Shown here piece by piece: positions 1 to 7,952 of a DNA stretch of 64,000 nucleotides. This stretch comes from Micromonospora endolithica (GTDB taxonomy: Bacteria > Actinomycetota > Actinomycetes > Mycobacteriales > Micromonosporaceae): positions 62,001 through 126,000 of the forward strand of contig NZ_RBAK01000012.1 of NCBI RefSeq assembly GCF_003626595.1, read 5' to 3'. How positions within the stretch are numbered: the first letter of the stretch is position 1; the number at the start of each line of letters is the position of its first letter. The notes beneath the pieces were generated by a model that was not told the DNA's origin, did no database searches, and saw only the letters and a program-made list of their open reading frames with translations. The position numbers and the translations under genes are program-made.

Positions 1-553
1 CGAGGGCGAGCAGGGCGCCGCGCCAGCCGAGGTGCGCGGTCAGCAGGCCGGTCAGCGGCATGAAGATGGTGCTGGCGAACCCGGCCACGATCGTGACCGC
101 AAGGAGGGCGGTGGCGCGTCGGTCGGGGGTGAACCAGGAGACGATGACGGCGAAGGCGGGTTCGTAGAGCACCATGGCGCCGCAGGCGCCGATGCCGATC
201 ATGACGGCGTAGAGCTGGCTGATGGTGTGGACCTGGGACCAGGCGATCAGCAGCGCGGTGGCGGTGATCGAGCCGGCGGTCATGAGCGCGCGACCGCCGT
301 GGTGGTCGAGCCACCGGCCGACCGGGATGGCCATGAGGGCGCCGGTGAGAACCGAGGCGGTGAGCGCACCGGTGACGGCGGTGGTGGACGCGCCGATGCT
401 GGCGGCCATCGGGTTCAGCAGGACGGCGTAGGCGTAGTAGAGGGTGCCGTAGCCGATGGTGGAGGTGACGGCGAGGGCGGCGACGATGCGCCAGCCGTGG
501 GCGTGGTGCCCGCCGACGGTGAGGTCGGCGGGCACCGTCGTGGTCGTGGGCAT
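1..553 (-). CDS. MFS transporter, partial (C-terminus beyond window)
   Basis: The reverse strand encodes about 184 residues of a hydrophobic protein that runs off the left edge. Short N-terminal tail, then repeated membrane helices, with an MFS-type loop (PVGRWLDHHGGR) between predicted TM2 and TM3 and a second basic loop (FTPDRRAT). Major facilitator family members use ion gradients to move small molecules. Its ATG overlaps the TGA of the upstream flavoprotein gene (ATGA), so the two are probably translationally coupled. By position in the arsenic island it may export an arsenical or the product of the flavoprotein; substrate is inference. The 3' part is not in this window. Confidence 0.85.
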   Translation of the reverse strand, partial: MPTTTTVPADLTVGGHHAHGWRIVAALAVTSTIGYGTLYYAYAVLLNPMAASIGASTTAVTGALTASVLTGALMAIPVGRWLDHHGGRALMTAGSITATALLIAWSQVHTISQLYAVMIGIGACGAMVLYEPAFAVIVSWFTPDRRATALLAVTIVAGFASTIFMPLTGLLTAHLGWRGALLAL

Positions 554-1971
554 CAGCTGCCGCAGCAGCCGCCGGTCTGCGCGCCGGCGGCTGCTGCGTC
601 GAGCGTGACCAGGTTCAGCGGCGCGGCGAGCAATCCGCCGGAGATGCCGGTGGCCAGCCCGCGTCCCACCGGTTCGGTGGCCGGCGTGGATCCGCAGCAG
701 TTGTCGCCGGTGGCGGAGTCGTCGGGGTTGCTGTTGCACACCCCGGTCTCCGGTAGGTCGAGCTGGACGTCACGGGCGGCGGTCCAGTCTCCGGCGAGGG
801 CGGCGACCACGGAGCGGACCTGCTCGTAGCCGGTGGCCATGAGGAACGTCGGGGCGCGGCCGTAGCTCTTCATGCCGACGGCGTAGTAGCCGGGCTCGGG
901 GTGGGCGAGTTCGTCGACGCCGTGCGGGGGGACGGTGCCGCAGGAGTGCTCATTGGGGTCGATGAGCGGGGCGAGGGCGCGGGTGGCGCCCATGACCGGG
1001 TCGAGGTCCAGGCGCAGCTCGGCGGCGATCCAGTGGTCGGGGCGGAAGCCGGTGGCGGCGACGATCCGGTCCACGGTGACGCTCTCTTCGCTGCCGTCGC
1101 GGTGGCGCACGACGACGGCAACGCGCCCGTCGGTGGGGGTGATGGCGTGGACGGAGAAGCCGGTGAGCAGCCGGATCCGGCCGGCGTCGACATGGGTCCG
1201 CAGCCGGGAGCCCAGCGCTCCGCGGGCGGGGAGGGCGTCGGCGTCCCCGCCGCCGTAGGTGCGCGCGGGTGAGGTGGTGCGGATGGCCCAGGTCACCTCG
1301 GTACCCGGTACCTGGGTGGCGAGGTCGGCCAGGGAGAGCAGGGTGTTGGCGGCGGAGTGGCCGGCGCCGACGACGAGGGTGTGGCGACCGGCGAAGCGGT
1401 CGCGGTCGGCGCCGAGCACGTCGGGCAGGGCATGCTCGAGGTACGCGGCGGCGTCGGTCTCGCCGCGGGCGGGCAGGCCGGAGGCGCCGAGGACGTTGGG
1501 GGTGCGCCAGGTACCGGAGGCGTCGATGACCGCGCGGGCGAGCACCTCCTGGCCGTCGGTGAGGCGGACGAGGAACGGCGTGGTATCGCGGCCGGCGGTG
1601 CGCAGCCGGTCCAGGCCGAGCCGGCTGATCGCCTCGACCCGGGCGCCGTAGCGCAGGTGCGGCTTGAGCTGCGGCAGCTCGGCGAGCGGCTGGAGGTAGT
1701 CGGCGGCCAGTTCGGCGCCGGTGGGCAGGGCGTCGAGGTCGGGGGCGACCCAACCGGCGGCGTCGAGCAGCCGCCGGGCGGCGGAGTCGATGTCGTACCG
1801 CCACGGGGAGAACACCCGCACGTGTCCCCACTGGCGCACCGCCGCGCCGGCGGTGTCACCGGCTTCGAGGACGAGGAACGGTAGGCCGCGCTCGTGCAGA
1901 TGGGCGGCGGCAGCCAAGCCGACCGGCCCGGCGCCGATCACCACGACCGGAAGCGTGTCCAGGGCGTTCAT
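553..1971 (-). CDS. FAD/NAD(P)-dependent oxidoreductase of the ars cluster
   Basis: 472 aa flavoprotein. The N-terminus has a dinucleotide-binding fold (VIGAGPVGLAAAAHL) and a second nucleotide motif is seen mid-protein (VVGAGHSAANTLL), as in flavin-containing monooxygenase-like enzymes. The C-terminus is Cys-rich: a CCGS segment and a final GGCCGS, which might bind a thiophilic metalloid. ATG 1971 is preceded by AGGAG; a longer in-frame reading upstream crosses the ArsN gene and is rejected. It lies 74 bp after the acetyltransferase gene and overlaps the MFS gene. Likely role: oxidation or modification of an arsenical; the exact reaction is unknown. Confidence 0.85.
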   Translation of the reverse strand: MNALDTLPVVVIGAGPVGLAAAAHLHERGLPFLVLEAGDTAGAAVRQWGHVRVFSPWRYDIDSAARRLLDAAGWVAPDLDALPTGAELAADYLQPLAELPQLKPHLRYGARVEAISRLGLDRLRTAGRDTTPFLVRLTDGQEVLARAVIDASGTWRTPNVLGASGLPARGETDAAAYLEHALPDVLGADRDRFAGRHTLVVGAGHSAANTLLSLADLATQVPGTEVTWAIRTTSPARTYGGGDADALPARGALGSRLRTHVDAGRIRLLTGFSVHAITPTDGRVAVVVRHRDGSEESVTVDRIVAATGFRPDHWIAAELRLDLDPVMGATRALAPLIDPNEHSCGTVPPHGVDELAHPEPGYYAVGMKSYGRAPTFLMATGYEQVRSVVAALAGDWTAARDVQLDLPETGVCNSNPDDSATGDNCCGSTPATEPVGRGLATGISGGLLAAPLNLVTLDAAAAGAQTGGCCGS

Positions 1972-1995
1972 CAGGCAACTCCTCTGCGTTGACAA

Positions 1996-2008
1996 CTGTC
2001 GAATCAGA
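1996..2008 (-). promoter_or_regulatory. Putative ArsR operator, copy 1
   Basis: The 13-mer CTGTCGAATCAGA (+ strand) lies in the 74-bp gap before the flavoprotein gene and matches 11 of 13 bases of CCGTCAAATCAGA at 2422-2434 in the arsN-arsR divergent gap. A repeated motif before two leftward genes of an ars cluster suggests a common operator, but this is inference. Confidence 0.4.
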
Positions 2009-2045
2009 TAGGTGTGCGGGCCCGGGTGTCCGGGGCCAGGCACGG

Positions 2046-2384
2046 TCAGGCGATGGCGGGGCTGCGGCGCTCGATCAGGATCACGTCGCGCCAGCGGCCG
2101 TGGTGGCGGCCGAGGCGTTCGCGGACGCCGACGACCCGGGAGCCGGCCCGCCCGTGCAGAGCCAGGCTGGCTTGATTTGCGGGGAAAACGCCGGACTGGA
2201 TGGTCCAGATCCCGGCGGCCTCGGTGGACGCGACGAGCGCGTCGAGCAGCAACCGGCCGGCGCCGCGGCCCTGGGCGGCGGGGTGCACGTAGACGGAGTG
2301 CTCGACCACCCCGGCGTAGACCGCCCGGGTGGAGGTCGGCGACGCCGCGACCCAACCCACGACCACGCCATCGGTGGCAGCCAT
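2046..2384 (-). CDS. arsN: ArsN-like GNAT N-acetyltransferase
   Basis: 112 aa GNAT-fold acyltransferase. The acetyl-CoA loop is visible as VHPAAQGRGAGRLLL (R/Q-x-x-G-x-G/A type), followed by the beta-bulge region IWTIQSGVFPANQASLALH typical of phosphinothricin-acetyltransferase relatives. ArsN1 proteins N-acetylate the arsenic antibiotic arsinothricin and are common in ars operons; assignment here rests on family features plus neighbourhood. ATG 2384 is chosen over GTG 2387 because AGGAG then has usable spacing. Transcribed away from arsR with the flavoprotein and MFS genes downstream. Confidence 0.8.
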   Translation of the reverse strand: MAATDGVVVGWVAASPTSTRAVYAGVVEHSVYVHPAAQGRGAGRLLLDALVASTEAAGIWTIQSGVFPANQASLALHGRAGSRVVGVRERLGRHHGRWRDVILIERRSPAIA

Positions 2385-2421
2385 CACGCTCCTGCACCCC
2401 GCCCCAACTCTGTCTCGATGT

Positions 2422-2434
2422 CCGTCAAATCAGA
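2422..2434 (-). promoter_or_regulatory. Putative ArsR operator, copy 2 (arsN-arsR divergent region)
   Basis: CCGTCAAATCAGA in the 88-bp gap between the divergent arsN and arsR genes; 11/13 match to the element at 1996-2008. A short inverted repeat AATCA-N13-TGATT (2428-2450) overlaps it. Position fits control of both transcripts by the adjacent ArsR. Confidence 0.4.
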
Positions 2435-2472
2435 GAGTTGCACGGTGATTAGAAGGATGTCAACCTAGAGGT

Positions 2473-2847
2473 ATGTCTAAGCAGTCGGCGCCGCTCGTCG
2501 CCATCGATCTGAACGCGGCGACCTCCTGCTGCGCGCCATTGGCCCAGCGGCGGGTGCCCGCGCAGGCGGCCGGGGCTCTCGCGGCGGCGTTCAAGGCGCT
2601 CGGCGACCCGGTGCGCCTGCAGTTGATGTCGATGATCGCCTCCGCCGAGGGCGGGGAGGCCTGTGTCTGCGACCTCACGCCGGCATTCGACCTGACCGGC
2701 CCGACGATCTCCCATCACCTCAGGACGCTGCGGGAGGCGGGCCTGGTCGACGCCGAGCGGCGCGGCACCTGGGTCTACTACCGCGCGCGGCCCGGCGTCC
2801 TGCGCCAGTTGGCGTCCCTGCTCGCGGTCGAACCCGCCGACTCGTAG
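2473..2847 (+). CDS. arsR: ArsR-family arsenic-responsive repressor
   Basis: 124 aa winged-helix repressor. After an N-terminal segment with a Cys pair (TSCCAPL), it has the ArsR core: FKALGDPVRLQLMSMI, then the metalloid-binding motif CVCDL at the start of the recognition region, the helix-turn-helix (TGPTISHHLRTLREAGLV) and the wing ending GTWVYYR. In ArsR proteins the CVCDL cysteines bind As(III)/Sb(III) and release DNA, so this copy should be arsenite-responsive. The extra N-terminal Cys pair could supply a third ligand (inference). AGAGGT lies directly upstream of the ATG. Divergent from arsN. Confidence 0.93.
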   Translation: MSKQSAPLVAIDLNAATSCCAPLAQRRVPAQAAGALAAAFKALGDPVRLQLMSMIASAEGGEACVCDLTPAFDLTGPTISHHLRTLREAGLVDAERRGTWVYYRARPGVLRQLASLLAVEPADS

Positions 2848-2853
2848 CAACGC

Positions 2854-2873
2854 GCCCGCCTTCAAGGGCGGGC
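2854..2873 (+). terminator. Hairpin after arsR
   Basis: GCCCGCC-TTCAAG-GGCGGGC, a perfect 7-bp GC stem a few bases after the arsR stop, without a T-run. Probably ends or attenuates the arsR transcript before the HTH-ArsC gene. Confidence 0.6.
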
Positions 2874-2992
2874 CCGGGCGGGGAAGGTCGAACACGCGCC
2901 GGACCGCCGACGCCGAGCGCAAGCGACCCCGGACGGCCGCGTCTCAGGACCGTTCTTTGCCAGTACCGATTGCCTCAGCTATGGTTGAGTCA

Positions 2993-3694
2993 ATGAATGC
3001 TGAGCGTGATTCTCTGGCTGGGCGGGCGCGGATCCACGCCGCGCTCGGCGACCCGGCGCGGCTGGCGATCGTGGACGCGCTCACCCTCGGCGACGCGTCC
3101 CCCGGCGAGATCGCCCACACCCTCGACCTGCCCACCAACCTCGTCGCCCACCATGTCAAGGTCCTCACCGAAGCCGGTCTGGTGGTCAAGGGCCGCTCCG
3201 AGGGCGACAAGCGCCGCACCTACCTGCGGCTGCGGCCGGAGGCCCTCGCCGCGCTGACCCCACCGCCGCTGACCGGCGTCGGCCGGGTGGTGTTCGTCTG
3301 CACCCGCAACTCCGCCCGCTCCCAGCTCGCCGCCGCGCTCTGGCAGGACCGCACCCACACCCCGACCGCGTCCGCCGGCACGCACCCGGCCGCCCGGGTG
3401 CATCCCCGCGCGGTGGCTGTCGCCGGCCGGCACGGGCTGCGCCTGGACCCCACCGCCACCGCCCACGTCACCGACGTCGTCCGCGACGACGACCTGCTCA
3501 TCGCCGTGTGCGACAACGCCCACGAAGACCTCACCGGGCCCGTCCGCCCCCGCCTGCACTGGTCGGTGCCCGACCCGGTCCGCGTCGACACCGACGAGGC
3601 GTTCGAGGCCGCGTTCGCCGACCTCGCCGCCCGCGTCGACCGGATCGCCCCCGCCATCACCCCCGCCGTCCGTTCGGGAGACCGCCATGACTGA
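2993..3694 (+). CDS. ArsR-type HTH fused to LMW-phosphatase-like arsenate reductase
   Basis: About 233 aa, two domains. Residues ~5-85 form an ArsR-like winged helix (IHAALGDPARLAIVDAL, then LVAHHVKVLTEAGLVV) without the CVCDL motif. Residues ~95-225 resemble a low-molecular-weight phosphatase/ArsC domain with P-loop CTRNSARSQ (C-x5-R-S). Thioredoxin- or mycothiol-coupled ArsC enzymes of this fold reduce arsenate to arsenite. The fusion could couple sensing with reduction, or be a regulator using the phosphatase fold as a sensor. ATG 2993 is preferred because homology starts there; TTG 2957 and ATG 2981 are in frame. Its end overlaps the next ArsC gene by 8 bp. Confidence 0.85.
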   Translation: MNAERDSLAGRARIHAALGDPARLAIVDALTLGDASPGEIAHTLDLPTNLVAHHVKVLTEAGLVVKGRSEGDKRRTYLRLRPEALAALTPPPLTGVGRVVFVCTRNSARSQLAAALWQDRTHTPTASAGTHPAARVHPRAVAVAGRHGLRLDPTATAHVTDVVRDDDLLIAVCDNAHEDLTGPVRPRLHWSVPDPVRVDTDEAFEAAFADLAARVDRIAPAITPAVRSGDRHD

Positions 3695-4349
3695 CACCAG
3701 CCCCCACCGCTTCGACGAGGTCTCCATCGACCAGCAGGTCGCCCTGCGCACCGCCGCGACCCGGCTCGCCGAGGAGTTCACCAGCGTCTACGGCCCGGAG
3801 ACCATCGAGCGGTTCCTGCTCTCCAGCTACGACCAGTTCGCCACCGCCAGCACCATCCCCCACTACCTGCCGCTGCTCGCCGAACGCTTCGCCCGCCAGC
3901 GCCTGCAGGCCCTCGCCCGGGTCGAGGGCCACCACCGCGACGGCCGCCCCGTGGTGCTGTTCCTGTGCACCCACAACGCCGGCCGCTCCCAGATGGCCCT
4001 CGGGTTCTTCACCCACCTCGCCGGCGACCGAGCGGTCGCCTGGTCCGGCGGCAGCGAACCGGGCATCACGCTCAACCCCGCCGCGATCGCCGCCATGGCC
4101 GAACGCGGCATCGACATCAGCGAAGAGTTCCCCAAGCCCTGGACCGACGAGGTGGTCCGCGCCGCCGACGTCGTGGTCACCATGGGCTGCGGCGACGCCT
4201 GCCCGGTCTTCCCCGGCACCCGCTACGAGAACTGGGACCTCGACGACCCGGCGGGCCTCACCGTGGCCGACGTGCGACCCATCCGCGACGAGGTTGAGCG
4301 CCGTGTCCGCCGCCTCCTCGACGACCTGCACGTTCCCGCCAACCGATAG
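3687..4349 (+). CDS. arsC: Arsenate reductase ArsC with N-terminal three-helix-bundle domain
   Basis: 220 aa. Residues ~1-85 form an alpha-helical extension of the kind called a three-helix bundle dimerisation domain in actinobacterial ArsC proteins; residues ~92-215 are the LMW-PTP-like reductase: P-loop CTHNAGRSQ, the second Cys region VVTMGCGDACPVFPG (two further Cys) and a conserved DLDDPAG tail. These give arsenate reduction through a Cys cascade recycled by mycothiol/mycoredoxin or thioredoxin. The ATG overlaps the end of the HTH-ArsC gene, and the aquaporin gene follows 55 bp later, so all are likely one operon. Confidence 0.92.
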   Translation: MTDTSPHRFDEVSIDQQVALRTAATRLAEEFTSVYGPETIERFLLSSYDQFATASTIPHYLPLLAERFARQRLQALARVEGHHRDGRPVVLFLCTHNAGRSQMALGFFTHLAGDRAVAWSGGSEPGITLNPAAIAAMAERGIDISEEFPKPWTDEVVRAADVVVTMGCGDACPVFPGTRYENWDLDDPAGLTVADVRPIRDEVERRVRRLLDDLHVPANR

Positions 4350-4404
4350 AACCCCCGGCCGACACCGGTCCGGGACGTCACCGCACATGGGAGAGAACGA
4401 ACTG

Positions 4405-5148
4405 ATGACCAACGCACTCTGGCGGCGCCTGCTGGCCGAGTTCACCGGCACCGCCCTGCTGGTCACCGCCGTGGTCGGCTCCGGCATCATGGCCACCACC
4501 CTCTCCCCGGACGACGTCGGCCTGCAGCTGCTGGAGAACTCGATCGCCACCGCGTTCGCCCTCGGCACGCTGATCCTGATCTTCGGGCCGGTCTCCGGCG
4601 CGCACTTCAACCCCGTCGTCTCCGCCGCCGACTGGTTCCTCGGCCGCCGCACCGGCACCGGCCTCACCGCCCGCGACCTGGGCGGCTACGTCGTGGCGCA
4701 GGTGCTCGGCGCGATCGCCGGATCGGTGCTGGCGAACCTGATGTTCGACCTCGCCGCCGTCGACTTCTCCGGCAAGGACCGCGCCGCCGGGCACCTGTGG
4801 CTCGGCGAGGTCGTCGCCACCGCCGGCCTGATCATGCTGATCTTCGCCCTCGCCCGCTCCGGCCGTGCCCCGGTCGCCCCCGCGGCCGTCGGCGCCTACA
4901 TCGGCGCCGCCTACTGGTTCACCTCGTCCACCTCGTTCGCCAACCCCGCCGTCACCGTCGGCCGGGCGTTCACCGACACCTTCGCCGGCATCGCCCCCAC
5001 CTCCGTACCCGGCTTCGTCGTCGCGCAGTTGGTGGGCCTCGCCGTGGGCATCGGTCTCCTGGCTGCGCTCTACCCCGACGCCGGGCAGGCCGCCGACCAG
5101 GTGGTCGTCCCCGCCGAAAGCGACCCGGCGCTCGACCACCGCGCATGA
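4405..5148 (+). CDS. Aquaporin-family (MIP) channel of the ars operon
   Basis: 247 aa with about six membrane segments and the two MIP half-repeats. The first pore motif is HFNPVV (NPV instead of NPA), the second FANPAVTVGRAF (NPA). N-terminus LLAEFTGTALLVTAVVGSGI is typical of MIP TM1. In Sinorhizobium meliloti AqpS, an aquaglyceroporin encoded with ArsC, internally made arsenite flows out down its gradient; the same role is inferred here. ATG 4405 is chosen for GGGAGAG about 9 nt upstream; ATG 4387 is in frame. Its stop overlaps the start of the 61-aa ORF. Confidence 0.9.
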   Translation: MTNALWRRLLAEFTGTALLVTAVVGSGIMATTLSPDDVGLQLLENSIATAFALGTLILIFGPVSGAHFNPVVSAADWFLGRRTGTGLTARDLGGYVVAQVLGAIAGSVLANLMFDLAAVDFSGKDRAAGHLWLGEVVATAGLIMLIFALARSGRAPVAPAAVGAYIGAAYWFTSSTSFANPAVTVGRAFTDTFAGIAPTSVPGFVVAQLVGLAVGIGLLAALYPDAGQAADQVVVPAESDPALDHRA

Positions 5149-5330
5149 CAGTCAAGCCGGAGCACGGTGGAGCGCGCAGGCCGCACCGGGGCCTGGTCAA
5201 CCCCGCGCATCCCGCCGACCGGTACCGCCAGCTCGACCGCGACAGCAACCCCGACCCACACCTGCCCGCGATTCCCGACGAGGCGCCGGTGAACCGGCCC
5301 TGCAACCCGCACTGCCAGAAAGGCACCTGA
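5145..5330 (+). CDS. Small 61-aa protein coupled to aquaporin and arsC
   Basis: Unrecognised short protein. Its ATG overlaps the aquaporin stop (ATGA at 5145-5148) and its TGA shares one base with the ATG of the next arsC (TGATG at 5328-5332), which strongly suggests it is translated as part of the operon. Composition is hydrophilic and rich in Pro, Arg, Asp and His, with a C-terminal PCNPHCQKG segment holding two Cys and one His that could bind metal or As(III) (inference). No membrane segment or signal peptide. Function unknown. Confidence 0.6.
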   Translation: MTVKPEHGGARRPHRGLVNPAHPADRYRQLDRDSNPDPHLPAIPDEAPVNRPCNPHCQKGT

Positions 5331-5737
5331 TGTCCCACAAGCCCAGCGTCCTGTTCGTCTGCGTCCACAACGCCGGCCGCTCCCAGATGGCCGCCGGCTG
5401 GCTGCGCCACCTCGCCGGCGACACCGTCGAGGTCCGCTCCGCCGGCAGCGCACCCGCCGAGACCGTCAACCCGGCCGCCGTCGAGGCCATGACCGAGGTC
5501 GGCATCGACATCACCGACCAGACCCCCAAACTCCTCGAGTACGCCACCGCGGAGTCCTCGGACGTGATCGTCACCATGGGCTGCGGCGACGCCTGCCCCG
5601 TCTTCCCCGGCAAGCGCTACGAGGACTGGAAGCTCGACGACCCGGCCGGCAAGGGCGTCGAGTCGGTCCGCCCGATCCGCGACGACATCCGCGCCCGGGT
5701 GGAGAAGCTCCTCGCCGAGCTTCACCCCACCGCCTGA
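5330..5737 (+). CDS. arsC: Arsenate reductase ArsC (single-domain)
   Basis: 135 aa, the single-domain LMW-phosphatase-like arsenate reductase. P-loop CVHNAGRSQM near the N-terminus, then VTMGCGDACPVFPG with the second-stage cysteines, and the conserved KLDDPAGKGVESVRPIRDDI tail. It lacks the N-terminal helical extension of the copy at 3687, and the two share the catalytic core closely, so they are probably paralogues of different redox partner or quaternary structure. AAAGG lies upstream of the ATG, and the start overlaps the stop of the 61-aa ORF. The thioredoxin reductase gene follows after 70 bp. Confidence 0.94.
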   Translation: MSHKPSVLFVCVHNAGRSQMAAGWLRHLAGDTVEVRSAGSAPAETVNPAAVEAMTEVGIDITDQTPKLLEYATAESSDVIVTMGCGDACPVFPGKRYEDWKLDDPAGKGVESVRPIRDDIRARVEKLLAELHPTA

Positions 5738-5807
5738 CATCCCCTTGTTCGCCGCCCTCCGGGCCACCCCGACCGGCGGGCGGCTCACCCTGAGCAGGAG
5801 TCCTTCC

Positions 5808-6737
5808 ATGTCCGACCGCCGCCCGCTGATCATCATCGGTTCCGGGCCCGCCGGTTACACCGCCGCCGTCTACGCCGCCCGCGCCAACCTCGCACCCCTG
5901 GTCATCGAGGGCAGCCAGTCCGGCGGGGCGCTGATGACCACCACCGAGGTGGAGAACTTCCCCGGCTTCCCCGACGGCATCACCGGCCCCGAGCTGATGG
6001 ACAACCTCCGCAAGCAGGCCGACCGGTTCGGTGCCCAGTTCGTCACCGACGACGTCACCCGTGTCGAGCTCACCGGTGACGTCAAGACGGTGTGGGTCGG
6101 CGAGCAGGCGTACCCGGCGCGGGCGGTCATCCTCGCCACCGGCTCCGCCTGGCGGCCTCTCGGCGTCCCCGGCGAGACCGAGCTGCTCGGCCACGGCGTC
6201 TCCGCCTGCGCCACCTGCGACGGGTTCTTCTTCCGCGACCAGGACATCGCCGTGGTCGGCGGCGGCGACACCGCCATGGAAGAAGCCACCTTCCTCACCC
6301 GCTTCGCCCGCAGCGTCACCATCATCCACCGCCGCGACACCTTCCGAGCCAGCCGCATCATGGCCGACCGAGCGCTGAGCAACGACAAGATTCGGGTGGC
6401 GTGGAACAGCGTCGTCGAGGAGATCCTCGGTCACGACGGCGCCGTCACCGGAGCGCGGCTGCGGGACGTCCACACCGGCCAGACCCGCGACCTGGACGTC
6501 ACCGGCGTGTTCGTCGCCATCGGCCACGACCCCCGCAGCGACCTGTTCCGCGGCCAGGTCACCCTCGACGACGACGGCTACGTCACCGTCGACGCCCCGG
6601 GCACCCGCACCAACCTGCCCGGCGTGTTCGCCGCCGGTGACCTCGTCGACCACACCTACCGGCAAGCCATCACCGCCGCCGGCACCGGCTGCGCCGCCGC
6701 CCTCGACGCCGAGCGCTACCTCGCCTCCCTGGCCTGA
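5808..6737 (+). CDS. trxB: Thioredoxin reductase
   Basis: 309 aa flavoprotein disulfide reductase. FAD-binding motif IIIGSGPAGYTAAVYAARA at the N-terminus, redox-active CATC (SACATCDGFFF) around residue 135, NADPH-binding motif VVGGGDTAMEEA, and the C-terminal FAD motif GVFAAGDLVDHTYRQAITAAG. It reduces thioredoxin with NADPH; in this setting it would feed electrons to the ArsC enzymes. AGGAG at 5796-5800 supports ATG 5808. Last rightward gene of the arsenic operon; a strong hairpin follows the stop. Confidence 0.95.
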   Translation: MSDRRPLIIIGSGPAGYTAAVYAARANLAPLVIEGSQSGGALMTTTEVENFPGFPDGITGPELMDNLRKQADRFGAQFVTDDVTRVELTGDVKTVWVGEQAYPARAVILATGSAWRPLGVPGETELLGHGVSACATCDGFFFRDQDIAVVGGGDTAMEEATFLTRFARSVTIIHRRDTFRASRIMADRALSNDKIRVAWNSVVEEILGHDGAVTGARLRDVHTGQTRDLDVTGVFVAIGHDPRSDLFRGQVTLDDDGYVTVDAPGTRTNLPGVFAAGDLVDHTYRQAITAAGTGCAAALDAERYLASLA

Positions 6738-6745
6738 CCAGCATC

Positions 6746-6780
6746 GCCCGAGGCTCGGTCAACGCGGCTGGGCCTCGGGC
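6746..6780. terminator. Bidirectional terminator between trxB and flavoprotein
   Basis: Perfect 9-bp stem GCCCGAGGC/GCCTCGGGC with a 17-nt loop in the 43-bp gap between convergent genes; it ends exactly at the stop codon of the leftward gene. Confidence 0.75.
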
Positions 6781-7830
6781 CTACGGTGCTTCGCGCAGGC
6801 GGGAGGCGATGTCGGCGACCGTCGCCTTCGCTGTCCGGCCGGCACCCACCAGCGTGGCCGACGCCGCCCCGGTCCAATCGCCGTAGCCGAGCAGGTAGAG
6901 GCGGTCCTCGTCCACCGACCGGGTGCCCTCGACCGCCACCTCCCCCTGCCGCCATCCAGGCAGCAGCGGCGCGAGGTGAGTGAGGTTGGGCCGGAACCCC
7001 GTACACCAGATCACGACGTCGCAGGTCTGCTCGGCGCCATCGGCCCACCGCACACCGCGCTCGGTCATCCCGGCGAACATCGACCGGGAGTGCAGGACGC
7101 CGCGGTCGCGCGCGTCGCGGACGCCGGGCACCATCACGATGTCGCCCAGGTCGCTGACACTCTCGCCGGCCCCACCGGCGGCCTTGCGGGTGGCCACACC
7201 GAACAGCACCCGACCGTCGACGTCGTCCGGCATGAACCGCGCCGGACGGAGGGTGACCCAGGTGGCCTCGGCGATCCGGGACACCTCCGCCAGGATCTGC
7301 GCCGCCGAGTTGCCCCCGCCGACGACCAGGACCCGCTGCCCCCGGAACTCCTCGGGCGAGGCGTAGTCCACCGTGTGCAGCTGCCGCCCGGCAAACTCTT
7401 CACGGCCCGGAAGGTCGGGCACGTACGGGCGTTCCCACGTACCGGTCGCGGAGATGACGTACCGGGCCGACCAGGTCCCAGCGCCGGTCTGCACCGCCAG
7501 GCGATCCCCGGCTCGCCGCACCTCCCGGACCCGGACCGGTCGGTGCACCGGAAGGTCGTAGCGCCGCTCGTACGCCTCTAGGTAGTCCACGACGTGCCCG
7601 GCGGTCGGGAACTCCTCGCCGGCCTGCCGCGGCATCCCCCACCCCGGCAGCGGGCTGTACTCCGCCGGGGAGAACAGCCGCAACGACTCCCAGCCATGCC
7701 GCCACGCGCCACCCGGCTGCGGCTGGGCGTCGAGGATGACGTGATCCAGTCCGGCGCGGCGCAGGTAGTAGCCCGCTGCCAGACCCCCCTGCCCGCCCCC
7801 GACGACCACCACATCACACGACCCCGGCAC
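6781..7830 (-). CDS. ArsO-like flavin-dependent monooxygenase
   Basis: 349 aa FAD/NADPH oxidoreductase. FAD motif VVVVGGGQGGLAAGYYL at the N-terminus, the PGGAWRHGWESLRLFSP segment typical of flavin monooxygenase-like proteins, and a second nucleotide motif VLVVGGGNSAAQIL. Proteins of this type sit in many ars operons (ArsO/ArsH-linked) but their reaction is poorly defined. GTG 7830 is preferred because GGGAGG lies 8 nt upstream (7839-7844); ATG 7860/7863 upstream would bury this site. Divergent from the second arsR-like gene. It differs from the flavoprotein at 553 in lacking the Cys-rich tail. Confidence 0.85.
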   Translation of the reverse strand: MPGSCDVVVVGGGQGGLAAGYYLRRAGLDHVILDAQPQPGGAWRHGWESLRLFSPAEYSPLPGWGMPRQAGEEFPTAGHVVDYLEAYERRYDLPVHRPVRVREVRRAGDRLAVQTGAGTWSARYVISATGTWERPYVPDLPGREEFAGRQLHTVDYASPEEFRGQRVLVVGGGNSAAQILAEVSRIAEATWVTLRPARFMPDDVDGRVLFGVATRKAAGGAGESVSDLGDIVMVPGVRDARDRGVLHSRSMFAGMTERGVRWADGAEQTCDVVIWCTGFRPNLTHLAPLLPGWRQGEVAVEGTRSVDEDRLYLLGYGDWTGAASATLVGAGRTAKATVADIASRLREAP

Positions 7831-7952
7831 GCACGACACCTCCCTCGATCCGCAGATCATCATGCCGAGACGACAGAAGGGGTGGGTGCCTACCGGAACT
7901 CACGGTGATCCTGCCCTCGTTCACCAGCCGATCGATGGGGTCTGCTGTAACG

